From: Lantana camara
Taxonomy: Eukaryota; Streptophyta; Magnoliopsida; Lamiales; Verbenaceae
Direction: 5' to 3'
Assembly (NCBI GenBank): GCA_037501455.1
Contig: CM074860.1
Location: forward strand, 23,829,001 to 23,893,000
Length of the DNA: 64,000 bases
In this document: positions 46,137 through 58,450 of the stretch, in pieces
Position numbering within the stretch: position 1 is the first letter of the stretch
How the letters are laid out: each line of letters opens with the position of its first letter
Program-made: the position numbers and the translations under genes
The notes under the pieces: model-generated
Databases searched by the model: none
What the model saw: the letters and a program-made list of their open reading frames with translations, nothing else
Told to the model about the DNA's origin: nothing

Positions 46137-47592
46137 AGAACTTGGCCCCAGGTTCGCCTGCTCGGGTTTCATGCTCGAACAACTTTCTGTATTCACCCAA
46201 GTTCGAGGTTCATGATGTCCCGACAAGGGTTACCTCGACAAAGGCCTTCAAGCACAAGGGGTTTGAATCTTTAAATCGATCCTGTCAATTGAATTGCTCG
46301 ATCGACTTGCACGAAAAAGAGGGTCTAAGGTAGATTCAACTCTCACCGTTTGAGTTTATTTGAGTCAACTCTCAAGCTCGGTATTCTATCGAAGGGCGTA
46401 GCTACAAACTCATGCCACTTACATAACCAAGCTCAAACTGAATCTCTTCCTTGTCCACGATCCGAGGTTCGAAGTGTAACATCCGAACCCTCTTCTCACA
46501 TCACCCAATCTTTAAAGAGGTTTGTTAAATTATTGTAAAACACGAACCTCAACTTACCACGTGTCAACAACTCTCGAACACTCAAAGCCACCCTGTAGGG
46601 CAACTAACAAGCAACAAGAACAAACATAAAATAAAATCCAACAGTGAATGATGCATGTGATATGTATGTTTAGTGTACCGTTCACTGATGTGGGAAATCT
46701 CATTGTATGTTGAGTCGATTAAATCAGGGTCTCCTTGCCCATATTTATGTCTTGGAATTCCCAAAGCATCTTATACTACGAATATTCTCACGATCTTTAT
46801 CTTATAGTGGTTGCCTTCTTCTTGGAAATTTCCCTAACGCAACCTTCAATTCTTACGTGTTCTCTTGGTCTTGCTCTCGTTCCCAAGAATTGAATTCATC
46901 CGGCTCGGATTTATCATCAAGATTCCTCCTATGACTTACAAGTCCGGCACATCCTTATCATCATTCTCATAGCCCAACTTCCTTTATCCATATGTGTCTC
47001 GCTCCATAATTATAAATTTCTTCGAGGGGAATTATTCCTCCACGGTTAACACCCTACTTCCTTAGAAAATTTAGATCCCCCTAAAAGCTCAAACGAGGCC
47101 CCTAACAATCTTCTTCAAATCTTCTTTCCCAAGGCACGGTTAACTAGGAAGGTAATCACCATGCCCCAAAATTGTAATTGATCGTATCGGTCTCCAAGTC
47201 CCATCACCTTATTTTTGAATCTGAATTCCCAATGAATCGCGCCTTATGCCGGATAGAATAAACTTCCTTGGAACTTAACCTTCCTTTAAGGTGTACACCC
47301 AAATTCCGAATCTTCTACCTTGCACGTAACCCTTCCAAACCGACTTTTCTAGTCAAGTCGCTCCTCCAGGTCTTCCACCTTATATATTGATTTTCTCCAA
47401 ATAGATCCCTTACCCCAACTATCTCTTCCAACTTCATAGAACACAAGCTTGGAGGTTGAAAGAAATGACATCCTACCAAGGAAACACTAAATATGCATGT
47501 CGATTTAAAGTGTAGATGGAATGCATCACATAGTTTCCATTTAAGCACATAAGAATATTTTAAATAGTAATTATAGCACAATAGGTAAATAA
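46137..47592 (-). other. Element D interior downstream of gag
   Basis: No readable protease, RT or integrase. Parts match the same region of element B. At about 1.5 kb it is far too short to hold a full pol. Confidence 0.6.
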
Positions 47593-48568
47593 TTACAAAA
47601 ATTTAAAGATGTCGTGAATGCACGTGCCATGGATGCAATTACCTCCATCCTTAGATTCATGTTGGTTTCCGATCCGAACCCTTTGATCTCGCTTCCATTG
47701 TTTGTTAGCCTTTGATTGCTCGCACTCGGAAACCATATGCTCCATTGATCCACAAGCGTAGCATCCCTTTAACCTATCCCCGACACGCCTCTTAGGTATG
47801 GTTGTCCCCTCCATAATAGGTATATGGTCGGGACTCTTTCTTTGGTCTTGGGTAATCTCCGGCCTTATGCTTCTTCTCATAGATCTTCTTATCTCGAGTA
47901 CTGCATTGATGGCATCTTTCTTATACTTGTAGATTCGAGCAGAATCCCATTTCTCCTCTAGGTTCAGATACTTCTCTTTCTTTGCTCCTAGTTAACCTCC
48001 GATTCTCGACCTGTAAGGCTTTCATTGTAGCTTTATCCCACATGGTCGTATCCTCCGCAATTAAGGCCTCCTTGAATTCATCCCGAAGTCCTTCCATGAA
48101 GTACCAAATCTTCATCTCTTCATTGTTCATAATATGACGCACGTAAGTGCCTAACCTCTTGAACTCTTCAATGTACTCCATGACCATTCTCTCTCCTTAT
48201 TTTAGGGTACGAACCTCTTCAAACCTCCGGTCCAGTAAAATGGCCAGGCCCAAACAAAGGTATCCCAAGTCAATCCTTCGCTCGTTGCTTCGATTTTTGA
48301 GGTAACTCTTTTCCACCATTGTCTGACTAGTTCTTGTAGATGTAGTATGACGAGGCGAGCCATGTCTTAGGAGTTGCACTACCATACTTCGAAGAAACTC
48401 TCAATCTTAGAAATCCATTCTTCAGCTCGAATATCATCGCTTTCTCTAAATTAGGAAAGATTGAAGGTCCTGAAGTCCCGATACAATGTGGCCATCGTAA
48501 TAATGTTGCTCTTGATCGTAATAATGTTGATGTGATGGTTGGCCAAGATTTTGTCGATGAGGTGGCAT
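47593..48568 (-). pseudogene. Element D gag
   Basis: Starts at ATG 48568 (MPPHRQNLGQ), in the same context as B's gag. The capsid region reads EEWISKIESFFEVW, HLQELVRQWWKRV, then after frame changes MVMEYIEEFKRLGTYVRHI and FMEGLRDEFKEALIAEDTT. One zinc knuckle is clear (CYACGSMEHMVSEC, about 47765-47720); the first has lost cysteines through a frameshift and substitutions. It is broken by several stops and shifts. It was presumably the RNA-packaging protein of D's family. Confidence 0.85.
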
Positions 48569-48784
48569 CCTGAAAATTCCCATAACTACAATATAGATAT
48601 ATGCATGTTGGTTGGTACGTGAGTATGTCAAATAATTGAATCAAGTAGGAGCAACTAGGAATGCAATACATTATAAAAAAAATAATAAGCAACAAAGTGA
48701 TAGAATGCATATCATAGCAAATTAGGATACAAATGCACACACAAAGTCATATTGTCCTATGCCGTTCGACTTAGACCGACATAA

Positions 48785-49167
48785 CACGATGGGTTCAAAC
48801 TTTTTCCTAGAAGCCTGTCCCGAATTAAAGCATATCAAAATACATCATACGGTAAACATACAAACGTTCAAACTTATACAATTACAAAAGTGCAAATGCA
48901 AAGGCTCAAACTCGACAATGACTCGACAGTCTCCGCCTAGCTCGAACTCCACGCAACCTGCACATTAAAAAGAAAAGGGAAGAGGGGTCAGTCACACGGA
49001 CTGAGTGAGGGGCAATCGACACAAGCTACATATATATAGGGAGGAAAGCACATTCACATACATAGTTTGTGAACTCAGGGATAGTTTTTGCACGCCAAAC
49101 TTTGCCTGTGATACACACATATAGGGATTACTTATCAAAACAGAACAAAACTTAACTTAACGAATTA
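48785..49167 (-). repeat. Element D 5' LTR remnant
   Basis: Matches 27928-28310 of D's other LTR. About 208 bp of the LTR end and the primer-binding site are missing. It is cut on the right by element E. Confidence 0.85.
48988..49004 (-). promoter_or_regulatory. CAGTC hairpin (element D 5' LTR)
   Basis: TCAGTC-ACACG-GACTGA, identical to the copy at 28129-28145. Confidence 0.65.
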
Positions 49168-49722
49168 TATGGCACCCCGTCTGTCCACACGTACAGGTTA
49201 GTGCCACGTGTGAGTTTATTTTTCGTATTTGCATTTAATCTTTATTTAAGTGATGCATTTACTTGAATTCTATATTGTAATTTTATTTCTTATATGAATT
49301 ATTTGAATTACTTGATAAGAATTTGCCTAAGTGACTTTAAGATTTGAATTCTTGCGACTTGTGGATTTGTGAATTTGAATCCCGAAAATGTAAATTCATG
49401 AATTACGTGATATATATGATTTTAGGAATTAATTGTATGTTTTATACTTGATTTGGACTTGTTTGGACTCAATAAAATTTTTATTCAAACTTTTGGGCTG
49501 TTATATACGTCTTTTGCTGAATTCTAGTGGTTTATATTCTCTGCTTTCGCACCTTGTATACCTGTTTTTGAGTGCACTGACAATATTTAGCCCCGCTTAG
49601 CCTAGTGTGTATGTGTAGGTTCCCATTCGCTTAGACTTGGGCTCATGTATGGACTTCCATTTCATATGTGGGTTCGGGTCTAGGTGCGGGGGATGTGGTG
49701 GCTCGTCGCTCCGGGTGCTACA
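49168..49722 (+). repeat. Element E 5' LTR, large internal deletion
   Basis: Starts tatggcaccccg (TA in place of TG) and ends cgggtgctaca, 555 bp instead of about 3.5 kb. The hairpin, mini-exon and cassette region is absent. Confidence 0.8.
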
Positions 49723-49730
49723 TCCTAAAG

Positions 49731-49742
49731 TGGTATCAGAGC
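49731..49742 (+). other. Primer-binding site of element E (tRNA-Met)
   Basis: TGGTATCAGAGC, 8 bases after the LTR end. Confidence 0.95.
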
Positions 49743-49977
49743 TCTAGGTTGCAAAACCGGAGTTCTAGTGTCCGTTGTGTCAAGTCTAGGTCGTACGGCT
49801 TATGAACAACGTGATACTGTGTGCATTGCATTAAGATGCGTGAAACTTCTTGAATTATGTGTTTTAAATTTCGCTTTCAATTTATTGAATGTTGCATTCT
49901 TGCATTTTACTTGCGTTTATTACTTTAACTACGTGTCATAACCACTTATTGACCGCATGGATTATATTTTCACCTAC

Positions 49978-49992
49978 CTTGTGTATTGCAGG
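49978..49992 (+). promoter_or_regulatory. Possible 3' splice site upstream of element E gag
   Basis: ccttgtgtattgcag/gt, in the same place as acceptor-like sites in C and F. Confidence 0.4.
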
Positions 49993-50036
49993 TTAACACT
50001 TCTCTGTTGAATCTCTTAGACAATTAAAGCAACCAA

Positions 50037-50351
50037 TTGCTCTCTCTATCGATCATGATGCACGACAAAGCACCTCGATTCACTAGAAGAGATCCCCAGG
50101 CCTCCTTGAGTGCGTCCATTCCTGAAGTACAATTCTTGTGTGCTCATTGTAAAGGGAGAAATCACACCTACGATAATTGTAGAAAGTGGCTAGGAACTTA
50201 TTTTAGATGCGGTGCTTCCGATCATAAAGTTGAAGTATGTCCCCAAAATACTCAAAGGAGAGCTAAAGAATCTGGAAGGTTGGCTCGATTTATGGACGGG
50301 ATTAGAAGACATCTTAAAGACATTGAGCCCAGAACCCAACCAAATGAATGA
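50037..50351 (+). pseudogene. Element E gag zinc-knuckle segment 1
   Basis: A 104-residue open frame. The first knuckle is CAHCKGRNHTYDNC; the second has lost its first Cys (YFRCGASDHKVEVC). The capsid region upstream of it is missing. It is followed by a second knuckle pair 250 nt on, in another ORF. Confidence 0.75.
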
Positions 50352-50393
50352 CTCGAGTCCACGAGGAGAGCTCTCAAAGTCGAGTCGAAGGAA

Positions 50394-50717
50394 TTGCGGA
50401 GAATGAGTATGGTGGGAAGATTTGAATCAGAGAGTAGCTCGGGGTCGGGATCGAAACGGAGTCGAGGGTTTAATCCACCAAGCTCAAATAAGAATAGGAA
50501 GATGACAGAGGCTCAACTACCGGAACGACCTCCAGGCACTCATTGGATGAGCATGACCCACATCTACGAGAACTGTTGGAAAAGGTTGGGACGTTGTTAT
50601 GGGTGTGGATCGCCGAAGCAAAAGTTGGACATCGCACGACCCAAGAGACAACCGAGAGGTAATTGCATTCTTAGCACGAGCATTCATCTTACATTGCACC
50701 TTTGTATATATTTGTGA
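50394..50717 (+). pseudogene. Element E gag zinc-knuckle segment 2
   Basis: A 107-residue frame with a worn second copy of the same pair: MTHIYENC corresponds to the end of knuckle 1, and CYGCGSPKQKLDIA to knuckle 2 with His and last Cys lost. The Lys/Arg-rich stretch KRQPRG follows. Either part of gag was duplicated in this element or two related copies were joined. Confidence 0.6.
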
Positions 50718-51667
50718 TGAGTGCTACGCATTGTTATTACTTGTTGTTTCCTTGCTTAATTGGGTGACCATGTGATGCATAGCATAAGCAAATCTAACCT
50801 GGAATGGATAAGTTTCATGTCTTCGTGATAGTTTGCACGAAATCCCTACACCACAGAATGAAGTTTTCTTTTGTGATGATGAAAACCGGGGTAAGAAGAA
50901 GGTGAAAATTTCAAGGATTTGGAGGAAATGATAGCAAGGAAGTTAAGGACACGATGGAAAGGGAAGAATTCCTTAATAATGAGTGATCAACGGAGTGTTG
51001 AAGGGAAACGAATGATTCCCGATTCACAGGAAATATCAAGAAAGAGTGAATGGTAGCGGGAAGAGAGAAAGATCAATTGCTTTCCTTTTGCTCTAGAAGA
51101 TAAATGTCCAAGAAAGAGGGTCTTGTTATGGGAGCTCAAACGGAACAATTGAAAAGAAGTTGAAGGTTCTCTCATTGGAAATTCTAAGGACTCGATTCGG
51201 AGCTGAAGATATTACTTGAAGGAAATATTTCGTATCTAGGGGATATAGAAGTGAAGATTACCTGACGGGCGAGCCGACAAGAGTGTTGAAAAGAAATAGA
51301 GTCGGGATCCGAGAGCATGTGCCCGATCTTAAGTCTTAGGAGTAGAAATAATTGATTACCTGTTCCATGTGAAATCTCGGGGAAGAGTAGATGATGGCGA
51401 CGTCTAGGGAAATGACGATGGCTTTAACTTTCATGAGAAAAAGCAATGTTCAAGAAAAAAGGAGTCTTGTTACAGAAAACAGATGAAGTTAGTCGGAAAG
51501 GAAGCCGAGGGTTATTTGTGAGATGGTTCTAAGATATAGGATGGCCGAGGGTACTCTTCCCTATTCAAGAAATCACCTAGAAATACAGTCAGGGATGAAG
51601 GAACAGAATTCCACATGGGGCTAGGAAGAGAGGGCCAGGGCTTGCTCTCGTGGTCGGAAAGAGAAGT
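50718..51667 (+). other. Element E remaining interior
   Basis: Purine-rich, with many stops. No RT or integrase motif was recognised. It ends at ggaaagagaagt, where element F starts. Confidence 0.6.
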
Positions 51668-53510
51668 TGTAACATCCCGCTTGTCCGGCCGTACAGGTAT
51701 ATTGTAACAAGAGAGATACGTGCACTTTTAAATTATTTAATTATGTGAGTTATATGTTTATTATATTGTTTACGTGATATTCTTTGAATTACTTGAATTA
51801 TTATCTGAACCTTATATGTATTATTTGAACGTTTATGCTCTAATTGCCTCGTTTTCAATTCGTTTGAACCCGATTTTGTTTCAAATTTTATTGACTACAA
51901 GATATGCATGAATTAAATGTATTATGAAGTTGTTTTCATGTTCGTTTTACGTTTTCGAGTTTGTTTGATATGGTTTTCGAACTGTTTTATTTGTTAGGGA
52001 CTTAAGGGCCTAACTAATTTTAGCGCGCCTTGGGTTCCGGAAGGCATATCTTGAGATCGGGAATTTGGATTCGAATTCTGGAAGTAACAAAGGATTTTAA
52101 CAAAGAAAGGAAGCTGGAGAACTTGGCCTCATATTTTTCTAAGCCCGTTTGATACTCCGAATTTTGCCCGAAACGCGACCCGTGTGACAGATTTGCGACC
52201 CTCGCCCTTTTTGCTCATAACCGACCCGTTTCTTATCCAAATTGACCCATTTTAGAACCCATTTAACCCTCTTTTAACCCTTTATCTCTCTCTCCAGACC
52301 TCATTTCGGTTTAACCCAGGATAGAAGAAGAAAGAAGTAGAAAACGAGAGTAATAGGAGAAGAAAGAAGCAAAGAGCAGGGAACTATTCACCAAGTCGAA
52401 TTTTGAGTTCGTTCGACCTCCATTCTTCGTCAAATTTGAAAGGTGAGTACATTTGTGTGATCTCCATCTCCTTATCTTTCTTTTTCACCTGGTTTTATTC
52501 ATTTTCATGGAGAATCAAGCATGATATGGTTATGTGTGTGAATAGTTAGGTTAAATGATTCATTTGATTAATTCTTGCATATCTTTGATCCATTTCTTGC
52601 TTTAGAGCTGAAAATATGATCAATAGAAGTTGCTTGTTTCATTTTTATGCATGAATTTTGTGGAAAATATGCTGAAAATTGAACCACCAATGATGTACTC
52701 CATGAGAGCTTAAATATGAACTTGAATTCCAACCTTTTTGCATCTTTGTTGTTGCGTATGAGTTTGTTGCATATTTTGCCATTGTATTGTACTTCTTTTA
52801 CTACCTTTCCTTCCCCCTTTGATGTTGTGACATTGCCCTGCTGCTGCTACCATGGAAGCTTGAAAAACAGGGCTGGTGCTGCGCGAGGAAGAAGATGACT
52901 GCGCCCATTAACGGGAGTTACCCCATTTAAGCTTCATGGATGTAAGGGGGTGTTACCTCCATGGCTTCCTGGAGCTGCTACTACTGCCTCCCTTAATAAG
53001 GGTTACTCCCATTGTACATGGGAGTGTTAACCCCTGCTACCTCCTCTCTTTGTGTTTGTGTTCGTGTAGCTTCGTTCTTTGTTTTCCTGGTTTTGTTTCG
53101 TTGTTCGTTTCTTGCTTCGTTTATGTTTTTAGTGGTTTTCTCCCACCCCAATCTTGATCCTAATATGTTAATATATGGTTATATGATATGTCTCGTTAAT
53201 TATTTTAATTTTATGGTCTTGTTTAATTAGTGTAAACTTGAGTGATTGCATGAACGTTTAAATATACGTGTGATGCCTTCTTGCATTCCTTTGGCTTTTT
53301 TATGTAATTCAAATGCCTGAGTGCTTATATGTTCTAATATGCTATGGTATGATCATTATGTTTAATTCATGAATTTATTTAGTGTGAATTTGATGCATTT
53401 TTGTGTAATATATGACTTAATATGCTCTATTTGATCTCTAACGTGCATGTATATTTGAGTTCCTTGTTTCTTTTCCTTGCATGTAATTTCTTTGCTCTCT
53501 TTATGAAATG
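51668..53510 (+). repeat. Element F 5' LTR, first part
   Basis: TGTAACATCCCGCTTG..., matching the 3' LTR at 61606. It has a donor-like ttgaaag/gtgagt (52442/52443) and two hairpins near 52935-53025. It is interrupted by solo LTR K at 53511. Confidence 0.92.
52935..53025 (+). other. Hairpin pair in element F 5' LTR
   Basis: CATGGA-t-GTAA...TTAC-c-TCCATG (52935-52963), with a symmetrical internal loop, and ACTCCCAT-TGTAC-ATGGGAGT (53005-53025). It is at the cassette position of the other LTRs. Confidence 0.7.
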
Positions 53511-55098
53511 TGTAACGCCTCGACTTTTCAGACGTAAAGGTATGACGTATGTGTTTACCAATTTGCGCGAATTAATTGTTTATACGTGTTTTATATTTAA
53601 TTTTATTATAAATTATTTTATTTTATTTTATTTTTATTTAGTATCAATTTATTTATTACCTTATTTTAGTAATTATTTTAAATTAATAATTACGTGATTA
53701 ATGTTAATTAAATTGTTAATAAAGTGTTTAGTGTTAATTAAGTTATAACTTTAATCATGCCTTAATTATCTGTATTAAATTATTCAAATCCGTTGACTTG
53801 AACTGTATTTAAAATAGAATTAAAATTTTTGTATTAAGTTATAATGTATGAATTATTAAGAATATGCGCATAAATGTTTATTTGTGCTTCGTTCTTATAC
53901 GAAATGATATCGAAATGTCGTGGAAATTTTGTATGTCGTAAATTTATGAGTTATGAACATGCTTATATGCTTGGTTTATGTTTTCGAACTCGTTTGACGT
54001 GTTAACGAATTTAATTTGAATTGTGGAACCAAATCGGGGGCTAACGAGCAATTAGCGCACTTTTGGTTCCGTACGTGATATCTTGAGCACGGGAACTCGG
54101 ATTTGAGTTCCATCAACTTCGTTGAACTCGTAACGAAGATTCGAGTTTAATAAACTTAGCCTTATATTTTTCCCGAAATCATTTGAACCTCCCAAATCCA
54201 ACCGAAAAGCGAAACGGCACCAAAACTACCACATTTCACTAAAATGGCCATAACTCTTTCAATTCTTAACCAAATTAACTATGGTTGGAGTCCTTGTAAC
54301 CCTAGTTCAACCCTCTTTCATTTCTTAACCACCCCAGCTCGAACCAATCCTCACACAAGCCAGAAAATTCAGCCAAAGCTTCTGCATTCCAGTTTCCCGT
54401 CACTGTGCAAATTCTTGAGATTTTGGAGCTCAAATCTCTATCAACTTTCATCCAATCAACAAGGTGAGTTAGGATTATGTTGTACATGCATCTCTGGTTA
54501 TTTTGATCCTTTCATCCCTAATTTTGAGTCAGATTTCATGGAGTTTTGAGCATTTGAATGAATAGTTAGGTTTTAAGGTGTTTTGTTGATTCCTTGAATT
54601 CCTTTGATCTCTGACTTGTTTTGGTGCTGCATATATGATCCTTTTCCCTTATTTATGACTGAGTATGCTTGTATTGGTTGGTGGTTAAGAATTGGTTGAG
54701 ATATCGTTAATGAGATGGTTATGTATTGAATGAACTTCAACTGATTTTCTCCCTCCCTCACGTACTGTACTGCTGCTAGCTTTTGGGATTTGTTTTGATG
54801 TCAAATGTTGTTCCTTTTTATCTTATTTGCAGCTGTATTGATGGTTGTTTGTGCATGTGAAAGTCTTGCCCTGTTTCGTTCAGTTTTACCCCCTGTTTTT
54901 CTGCTTATGGCTGCTGCTCATTTCTTGTTATTGCTGCGTGTATTTCTTGCTGGAATTGCTGAGCTTTTGTTGTCTTTATTTCCTTATATTGTTAGCTTGA
55001 TTTGGTTAGAGTTTAGGAGGTTGCTTTGGCCTGGTTTTCCCTCCCCTTTTCCTCCCCTGTTTCGCTGTGTGTTGCTGTGCAGTCTTTGCTGCTGTAAC

Positions 55099-55211
55099 AC
55101 TCTCCCCGGGCGGGGAGAGTTTGTTCTTGGGGAGTACCCGGCTTGCCGAAACTTTTTGTACCCTCTACCCGGCCGGGGAGTTTGGAACTGGAATGGTTAC
55201 CCGGGCGGGTA
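55099..55211 (+). other. Palindrome cassette in LTR K (CCCC-GGGC-GGGG)
   Basis: ACTCTCCCC-GGGC-GGGGAGAGT (55099-55120), an imperfect CTACCC-GGCC-GGGGAG (55165-55180) and TACCC-GGGC-GGGTA (55198-55211). Confidence 0.85.
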
Positions 55212-55590
55212 GCAGCTGCGCTGCTGATTCTGGTCTTCTTCTTTCTCTGCTATTTCTTTTTCTTTTCTTTCTTCTTTTGCTACTTCATTCCTTGTGCTGT
55301 TGTGTGTGTATGCCTGGTGGTTCAATTTCTGCTGCTGCTGTTCTCAATGGTGCAGGGGTGTGCGTGAGTTTATGTGCAGATATGGTTGTGAGAGCATGGA
55401 AGAGTTGCATGCATGTGTGTTGCTGTATATATATAATATATTGTGTGTGTATGCATGCATGTATTACTTGTGTGCATGGAACTATTACCTATAAATATAT
55501 ATATATATCTCATATTGCATGCATGGTTATGTGTATATATATATATATATAGCAATTGCATGCATGGCCTTGTAATTTAATTTGCATGTA

Positions 55591-55591
<1 letters not shown>

Positions 55592-55658
<67 letters not shown>
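55592..55658. repeat. (AT)n-(GT)n microsatellite
   Basis: About 50 bases of alternating AT followed by (GT)n, inside LTR K. A shorter AT tract is at about 55492-55552. Confidence 0.97.
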
Positions 55659-56048
55659 ACGTGTGAGTATATATATATTTATTATATATTTTAAGTATTA
55701 ATTGATTTATTTTAATTTTAGAATTTAATTGATATCTATTTCACGTATTTAATTTGCCGATTATTGCTTGAACGTTTTATTTATCTTATTTCTAATTGTA
55801 AACATGAATATTACGTGTTATGATTATTATATGAATCCTTAGATTAAATTGATATGAATTTTGAATTTTGAATTTGAATGAAACGAATGAATGAATGAAT
55901 GGCTTATTTATATGCTTTAAATTCCTTAATAGTGCACATGAACATTTTCATGACATACTATCATCTTTTATGCATCCATGTCATATTCATTTCATTGCCG
56001 AGCGTCATATATGGTCATTTAGAGTCTCATATCTTTTCTTTTGCACAG

Positions 56049-56115
56049 ATTCGGGTTTGGTCAGAGACGAGGGCGAGCATTGAGACGCTTGTGCCTTTCT
56101 TTTGCTTTTAAATAG
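56049..56115 (+). other. Candidate LTR mini-exon (K)
   Basis: 67 nt between acceptor-like ttttgcacag and donor-like aaatag/gtgggt. Confidence 0.5.
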
Positions 56116-56812
56116 GTGGGTTCTCTTCTAATAGCTAAAGCGATCCGATATATCCCTTACGTGAAAGGTTTTTAAGCCAAAATAGTATATTTATACATAT
56201 CGAGTCTTTTTTAGTAAATGATTTCAAACGTATGACCCCTTTTTATTTATGAAACCCTACCTTATGATTTTGGCGAGTGCATGATATGAATTGAACACGG
56301 GCCCAGGGACTTAGTGTATGTGGCTATCCGGGGAGGCAAGGGCCGACGGTGATCCCATATACTAGTTCCAACCAATTTACGGAGAAATCAACCTCGTTAA
56401 GGAGTTTTTAACGAGGAAAGGCTAACCGGGCTTTTGAGTATTCATGTACCTCACTAGCCACATTGATATGATTAGGTGGCCGGGCCTTGTAAATCCGTCC
56501 ACCACCCGGAGGAAGAAGGTGTATATGAATGATTATGATCATGTTATGTATGAGCACAAAGGATTTATGTTTGAAAACGAATAATTCATGTTATGATTAC
56601 ACGAGGTGTTGGTTGGAGATTGTGCACGCCCACTCGCCGGGCCATAAAACCTTATGAACAATTATGAATGAATATGAGTGTCGTAATCCCGTTGATTCTT
56701 TCTTTGTTTTGCCCACTTGGAAAATTCTTATCAAACTTCACACGGGATTAGCGCTTGCATGAATGTGTTTAAACTATGCGGTATTATATTTTATGCCCCG
56801 TTTCATACCCAC

Positions 56813-56829
56813 CAGTCTCTTTTAGACTG
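56813..56829 (+). promoter_or_regulatory. CAGTC hairpin (LTR K)
   Basis: CAGTCT-CTTTT-AGACTG, followed by ttttcagttgttttgtgcag/gt. Confidence 0.7.
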
Positions 56830-56869
56830 AACCCGATTTGTTTTCAGTTGTTTTGTGCAGGTATAGGAG

Positions 56870-57158
56870 TGCTAGGTGGGAATACAAGTCGTCTAGGTCT
56901 TGCATTATTGTTTAGCACTTCTTTTCAATATCTCATACACTCATACTCTTATTCCTGTTTTGTATATGCTCATGATATAGAGCGTTATGATTTTGTAGGC
57001 CGTGTGGCCTTGGATGCTTGAATGATTTTGTATATCTATTTTGGAGCTTGATGGCTCATTGTAGATAATATATGTTGATCTTGCTTCTGCATTTTATTAT
57101 CGCTCTCATTTTATATTGTCTTGATCCTGAATGGTTTAAGGGTTAGTCCTACCTAGCA
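56870..57158 (+). other. Long-range inverted repeat near the LTR end (K)
   Basis: TGCTAGGTGGGA (56870-56881) pairs with TCCTACCTAGCA (57147-57158), with one G-T pair. Compared with J, the GTGGGA arm has changed together with its partner. Confidence 0.65.
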
Positions 57159-57513
57159 TAGCGTGTGTGTTGTGTCCCCGTTCGCCATGGATTTGGCACG
57201 TGTATGGACTTCCATTTCATATACGGGTCGGGTCTCGGTGCGGGGGATGTGGTACCTTACGCTCGGGTGCTACAAAATGTATGCATAGCTAATGTGTTAT
57301 ATGACGTGTTATGAGCGTTGCATGAGAATTATGGATTCATTTAACGTGAAATATACAAGTTATGATCCGATATGATTTAATATGGCCTTATATGACCTAA
57401 GTGATATCTCATTGCATTCTTTATCCATCACTAGCATCCATATGCATTTGTCGAGCATCTAATTGGAACATTTTGAGTATATGGTTGTCTTTTGATGTTT
57501 GTTTTGTCCTTAG

Positions 57514-57584
57514 GTTGGTTCCGTGGGTAACGAGGAGGTGTTTTAGAAGTGTTATGGTTCGTCGCGTCCGGTTCGGTCAACAAG
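57514..57584 (+). other. Candidate LTR mini-exon (F, 5' LTR)
   Basis: 71 nt between acceptor-like ttttgtccttag and donor-like caacaag/gtgaga. In the 3' LTR (63665-63734) the donor has become caag/gagagg. Confidence 0.5.
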
Positions 57585-58435
57585 GTGAGATTTTCTTCTT
57601 TTAGTTAAATATGACCTACAACCTTACCTGTATTTTAAGCCCATATGTGACTTACGTATATATATACTTATGTAAATACATGTTTGATTAGTATTTTGTG
57701 GGAATTGGCCCGTCTTGTTATGAAATAATTTGAAAAACGCTTTTATATATACGTAAACTATATTTTCGTTTGCTTGATTTGAAAAGGGTTGGAGTGTGTG
57801 ATTTTAAACTAGCGAACTTTGGACTTTGGGGTTTGAGTCCGTAAAATTCAGAAATTTTGAAAAATTATGACTTAGGAATTTAAGAACTGGGCCCCGGAGA
57901 AGTGGTTTATGATCTTGGGTCGGCCTTGGGGTCGCCGAGCTCTCTCATCAACACAACTCCACTTTGGGAGACCTTACCTAACCTCGGGAGGTCGAGGGGA
58001 AGGCGGGTTTTCTTTAGGATGACGGTAACCCCGTCGGTGGATCGGGTAGGATCCCCTGACTCCAAACTTATGACGAGAGAATCGGGGTTAAGGGGGTGCA
58101 CCCTCATCCCCAATCAGAGAAGGTGGATTGATTTAGAACTTTGTTTGTATTTCTATTTCGATTATATTTATGAAAGGAGTTAGGTTGGTTAGAAACTCGT
58201 TCTCGCCGAGTTATTTTGATTTAGATTATGACTATGGTTCATGAAACGGGAGTGGACCTCTAATTTCTAAAATTGGTTGATTTTGGCCTTCGACCCTAAA
58301 CCTTTTTATTTATATGTATTATCAGGGGATAAAATGTTTTAGAATACAAAAACCACGCCCCGATTAATGAACTTTCTAATTTAAATATGCTTAGCTCATA
58401 CTTATACGTACGTGTGTGTGAGTTAACCCCCACAC

Positions 58436-58450
58436 CAGTCTCTAGGACTG
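58436..58450 (+). promoter_or_regulatory. CAGTC hairpin (F, 5' LTR)
   Basis: CAGTC-TCTAG-GACTG, followed by a strong pyrimidine tract and gagttacag/gt. Confidence 0.65.

Larger units (their letters stand above)
53511..57274 (+). mobile_element. Solo LTR K (alpha type, 3.76 kb)
   Basis: TGTAACGCCTCGAC... to ...cgggtgctaca, with perfect AAATG duplication (53506-53510 and 57275-57279). The uninterrupted target is present in F's 3' LTR (atgaaatgtatgcatagc at about 63424). It contains donor-like acaag/gtgagt (54463/54464), a palindrome cassette, microsatellites, the mini-exon and the CAGTC hairpin. Confidence 0.96.

Noticed and set aside
51668..51680. 3' LTR of element E shared with F
   Set aside because: The LTR at 51668 matches F's 3' LTR and not E's 5' LTR start, so F more likely inserted next to or into E; the right flank is outside the window.
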